DNA from: JBFWWW01 sp050245975
GTDB taxonomy: Bacteria > Pseudomonadota > Alphaproteobacteria > Rhizobiales > Hyphomicrobiaceae
NCBI GenBank assembly: GCA_050245975.1
Contig: JBFWWW010000104.1
Location: 1-13,443 of the forward strand
DNA length: 13,443 nt
Direction: 5' to 3'
Positions within the stretch are counted from its first letter, which is position 1. Each line of letters opens with the position of its first letter. This document shows, piece by piece, positions 11,618 through 13,443 of this stretch. The position numbers and the translations under genes were made by a program. The notes below the pieces were generated by a model. That model was not told the DNA's origin and made no database searches. It worked only from the letters and a program-made list of their open reading frames with translations.

Positions 11618-12167
11618 CGCTCTGCCAGCGCTTGATCCACTCCACCGGGTGCAGGAACATCAGCACGTTGAGCGTGAGGTTGTCGCGGATCATCCACAGC
11701 GGCACCAGCTCGAACACGACGCCGAGCGCGACCGCCGCCCAGACCGGCGCCGCCGCCGCGAACCCGAAGCCCGCCATCATCGCCACGATGTCGGAGATCG
11801 AGTTGACGACGCTGTCGCCGAAATAGTCGAGCGAGATGGTCACCGACCGGTAGCGGTTGATGGTGAACTCGGTGTTCTCGAAGATCTCCCACGCCCCCTC
11901 GACGAGCAGCGCGAGGATGAAGCGCGCGCCGACCGGGATGCGCCGCGCCACCAGCCACAGCGCGAAGTAGAACAGCAACCCGTGGATGACGTGGCTCGGC
12001 GTGTACCAGTCGGTCAGGTGCTGCGAGTTCTCCGAGCTCTGCACCACGCCGTGCCACAGCTTCACATACCCGCACTTGCAGATCGGCAGCCGTCCCATCC
12101 ACAGCTCGATGGCGGCGACGGCGGCGAGGATGGCGAGCGTCGCAATGAGAAGCGTGGAGCGGCGCAT
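11610..12167 (-). CDS. UPF0314 (DUF2585) inner-membrane protein
   Basis: This 185-residue integral membrane protein is of uncharacterised family UPF0314/DUF2585, which I know mainly from Rhizobiales. The recognisable block is ELWMGRLPICKCGYVKLWHG, then SSENSQHLTDWYTPSHVIHG and EIFENTEFTINRYR. Hydrophobic helices lie at about 4-24, 62-77, 82-95, 119-134 and 140-158. The CKC motif, conserved His residues (WHG, SHVIHG) and acidic residues in the loops could bind metal, but no function is established. ATG 12167 begins a short signal-anchor-like helix; the ribosome site is weak (AAGG about 8 bases upstream). It converges with the peptidoglycan-binding gene, sharing a stem-loop at the 3' end. There is no partner in an operon. 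Confidence 0.85.
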   Translation of the reverse strand: MRRSTLLIATLAILAAVAAIELWMGRLPICKCGYVKLWHGVVQSSENSQHLTDWYTPSHVIHGLLFYFALWLVARRIPVGARFILALLVEGAWEIFENTEFTINRYRSVTISLDYFGDSVVNSISDIVAMMAGFGFAAAAPVWAAVALGVVFELVPLWMIRDNLTLNVLMFLHPVEWIKRWQSGG

Positions 12168-12205
12168 TGGTGGCCCTTGGTGATGCAGCGTGCGGGGTAG
12201 GAAGG

Positions 12206-12230
12206 GGAACGATTGCGGCGGCGGAACGTT
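12206..12230 (+). promoter_or_regulatory. EcfG-type general stress promoter upstream of the aldo/keto reductase
   Basis: GGAAC (12206-12210) and CGTT (12227-12230) are separated by exactly 16 bases, matching the EcfG consensus on the plus strand. Transcription would start near 12238, giving a leader of about 200 bases before the reductase ATG at 12440. The match is exact; because of the long leader, its target (reductase, small RNA or both) is inference. Confidence 0.6.
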
Positions 12231-12231
12231 A

Positions 12232-12263
12232 AATCACGGCACGGGCAGGAGAGGCCCGTGATT
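12232..12263 (+). ncRNA. Stem-loop at the 5' end of the predicted stress leader
   Basis: Two mutually exclusive hairpins overlap here: CACGGGC (12240-12246) with GCCCGTG (12254-12260) around loop AGGAGAG, and AATCACGG (12232-12239) with CCGTGATT (12256-12263). The first would form the very 5' end of RNA from the EcfG-type promoter, with a Shine-Dalgarno-like loop. The remaining leader 12264-12439 holds an A-tract repeat but no convincing gene or terminator. Treat it as leader RNA structure; an independent small RNA is possible but unproven. Confidence 0.35.
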
Positions 12264-12328
12264 CCACCCCCGCCACACTAGTGCATCGCCGGCCCGGCGC
12301 CAGCACCAACGAAATCCGCCAGCACAAA

Positions 12329-12352
12329 CAAAAAATTGCCATCAAAAAATTG
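12329..12352. repeat. Two A-tract direct repeats upstream of the aldo/keto reductase
   Basis: CAAAAAATTG occurs twice, at 12329-12338 and 12343-12352, 14 bp apart, in an otherwise GC-rich leader. It may be a protein-binding or DNA-bending site. TTGACT at 12350-12355 could serve as a -35, but I see no matching -10. Confidence 0.45.
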
Positions 12353-12439
12353 ACTTGGGGGTGCACGGATGCTCACGCTGCGCGCCGACCGGCTCCGCGA
12401 GCCGCCTGAACTGCAACAGAACCGAAACACGGATCCCGC

Positions 12440-13279
12440 ATGCCGCTCACCACGTTCGTATCCGCCAACGGCGCCCGCATCCCGGTCATCGGGCTCGGCA
12501 CCTGGCCCATGCAGGGCGAGGAGTGCGCCGCCGCCGTCGCGGCCGCCCTCAAGGCCGGCTACCGCCACATCGACACCGCCGCCATGTACGGCAACGAGGA
12601 GGCGGTCGGCGACGGCCTGAAGCGCGGCGGCGTGCCCCGCGGCGACATCTGGGTGACGACCAAGGTGTGGGCGGACGACATCCGCGACGGCGACCTGCAG
12701 CGGTCCGCCGAGACGAGCCTGAAGAAGCTCGGCCTCGACCGCGTCGACCTCCTGCTCATCCACTGGCCCAACAAGGCGGTGCCGCTGAAGGAGTCCATCG
12801 GCGCCCTCAACGATGCCAAGCGCCGCGGCCTCGCCTCGCACATCGGCATCTCCAACTTCCCGACCAGGCTGATCGAGGACGCCGTCGCCGTGACGCAGGA
12901 GCCGCTCGTCTGCAACCAGGTCGAGTATCATCCCCATCTCGACCAGTCGAAGGTGCTCGCCGCCTGCCGCAGGCATGAGATGGCGCTGGTCGCCTATTGT
13001 CCGCTGGGGCGCGGCGCGGTCGGCGGTGTCCTCGACGAGCCGGCCATCAAGGAGATCGCGGCCGCCAAGGGGCGCACACCCGGCCAGGTGGTGCTGCGCT
13101 GGCTCGTGCAGCAGCCGGGCGTCGTGGCCGTGCCGAAGTCGGCCAACCCGAAACGCATTGCCGAGAACCTCGACGTGTTCAGCTTCACGCTCAGCGACGC
13201 GGATATGGCGCGCATCAGCGCGCTGGCGCGTCCGGACGGCCGTGTCGTCAACCCCGACATGGCGCCGGATTGGGATTGA
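12440..13279 (+). CDS. Aldo/keto reductase (2,5-diketo-D-gluconate reductase-like)
   Basis: A 279-residue cytoplasmic NADPH-dependent carbonyl reductase. The fold and catalytic tetrad are complete: Asp45 and Tyr50 in GYRHIDTAAMYGNE, Lys75 in TTKVW, and His108 in LLLIHWP. NQVEYHPHL and the cofactor-binding stretch VVAVPKSANPKRIAENLDVF follow. The length and the run IPVIGLGTWPM near the start match the DkgA/DkgB (2,5-diketo-gluconate reductase) group, which in practice reduces various aldehydes such as methylglyoxal; the physiological substrate is unknown. ATG 12440 has only a weak GGA 6 bases upstream, but the conserved N-terminus begins right after it. An EcfG-type promoter about 200 bases upstream suggests stress induction (inference). 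The next gene starts 53 bases downstream in the same direction and may be co-transcribed. Confidence 0.9.
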   Translation: MPLTTFVSANGARIPVIGLGTWPMQGEECAAAVAAALKAGYRHIDTAAMYGNEEAVGDGLKRGGVPRGDIWVTTKVWADDIRDGDLQRSAETSLKKLGLDRVDLLLIHWPNKAVPLKESIGALNDAKRRGLASHIGISNFPTRLIEDAVAVTQEPLVCNQVEYHPHLDQSKVLAACRRHEMALVAYCPLGRGAVGGVLDEPAIKEIAAAKGRTPGQVVLRWLVQQPGVVAVPKSANPKRIAENLDVFSFTLSDADMARISALARPDGRVVNPDMAPDWD

Positions 13280-13332
13280 CCCTTGGACTGACCTTGGGAT
13301 TGGCCCCGGAAGTGGCCGGAAGTGGAGTGACG

Positions 13333-13443
13333 ATGGTTGACCGCTGGCACATGCCTCGCGCGGGCGTTCTCCTCGGCGCCCCCGTGCTCGCCGGACTTCT
13401 GCTCGCAGCACTTTCGCTCGTTGCACTTTCCGCGGCGCCGGCC
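13333..13443 (+). CDS. N-terminus of an exported protein (3' end outside window)
   Basis: ATG 13333 has GGAG 5 bases upstream and opens a frame of 37 codons that runs off the window. The sequence is a basic start (MVDRWHMPRAG), then a long Leu/Ala/Val core (APVLAGLLLAALSLVALS) and a likely signal-peptidase site AAPA, so the product is probably secreted or periplasmic. A second in-frame ATG at 13351 is possible. No family can be recognised from a signal peptide alone. It follows the aldo/keto reductase by 53 bases and may be in one transcript with it. Confidence 0.6.
   Translation, partial: MVDRWHMPRAGVLLGAPVLAGLLLAALSLVALSAAPA

Noticed and set aside
12281..12415. Possible 44-residue Lys/Arg-rich peptide from GTG in the reductase leader
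   Set aside because: No Shine-Dalgarno sequence, and its codons run through the A-tract repeat without coding character.
12278..13426. 382-codon minus-strand frame opposite the aldo/keto reductase
   Set aside because: It mirrors a gene with an intact catalytic tetrad, and no family features are visible.

Overview
The window is high-GC bacterial chromosomal DNA (roughly 70% GC by eye). Several signs point to an alphaproteobacterium, probably of the Hyphomicrobiales (Rhizobiales): a UPF0314/DUF2585 gene, two sites matching the alphaproteobacterial general-stress sigma factor EcfG (GGAAC-N16/17-CGTT), a rhizobial-type short RlpA, a PRC-barrel gene, and intergenic palindromes of the CTGTCATCCCGG...GGACCCAG kind. 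I cannot name genus or species. I see no rRNA, tRNA, CRISPR array, insertion sequence or prophage block.

Layout. (1) 1-863 (+): 3' part of a probable outer-membrane beta-barrel gene. (2) 877-2073 (-): a tiny secreted Gly/His/Cys-rich protein with its own terminator, then a secreted short RlpA-like double-psi beta-barrel protein. (3) 2633-7653: a CHASE2-type membrane adenylate cyclase (+) converging on a SulP anion transporter with C-terminal STAS and cyclic-nucleotide-binding domains (-). The 470 bp between them is filled by long palindromic repeats, including a near-perfect duplication at a 210-bp period. (4) 7881-8819 (+): 2-keto-3-deoxygluconate kinase. (5) 8839-9188 (-): a PRC-barrel gene broken by one missing base, behind an EcfG-type promoter. 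(6) 9393-10975: FlK-like thioesterase (+), glutathione S-transferase (-) and a VOC/glyoxalase protein (+), the last closed by a clear terminator. (7) 11095-12167: a leaderless protein with two peptidoglycan-binding repeats (+) converging on a UPF0314 membrane protein (-). (8) 12206-13443 (+): a second EcfG-type promoter, a 200-base leader, an aldo/keto reductase, and the first codons of an exported protein cut by the window edge.

How the genes may work together. Most are monocistronic housekeeping or stress genes in alternating orientations, not one operon. The strongest functional link is the adjacent pair of a cAMP-producing enzyme and a transporter with a cAMP-type binding domain whose phosphate-cassette Glu and Arg are both intact. 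The two EcfG-like promoters suggest that the PRC-barrel gene, and possibly the aldo/keto reductase, belong to the general stress response. Glutathione transferase, glyoxalase-fold protein and aldo/keto reductase fit detoxification of electrophiles and carbonyls. RlpA-like and peptidoglycan-binding proteins fit envelope maintenance. I found nothing that I can defend as a wholly new system; the most unusual points are in the findings.
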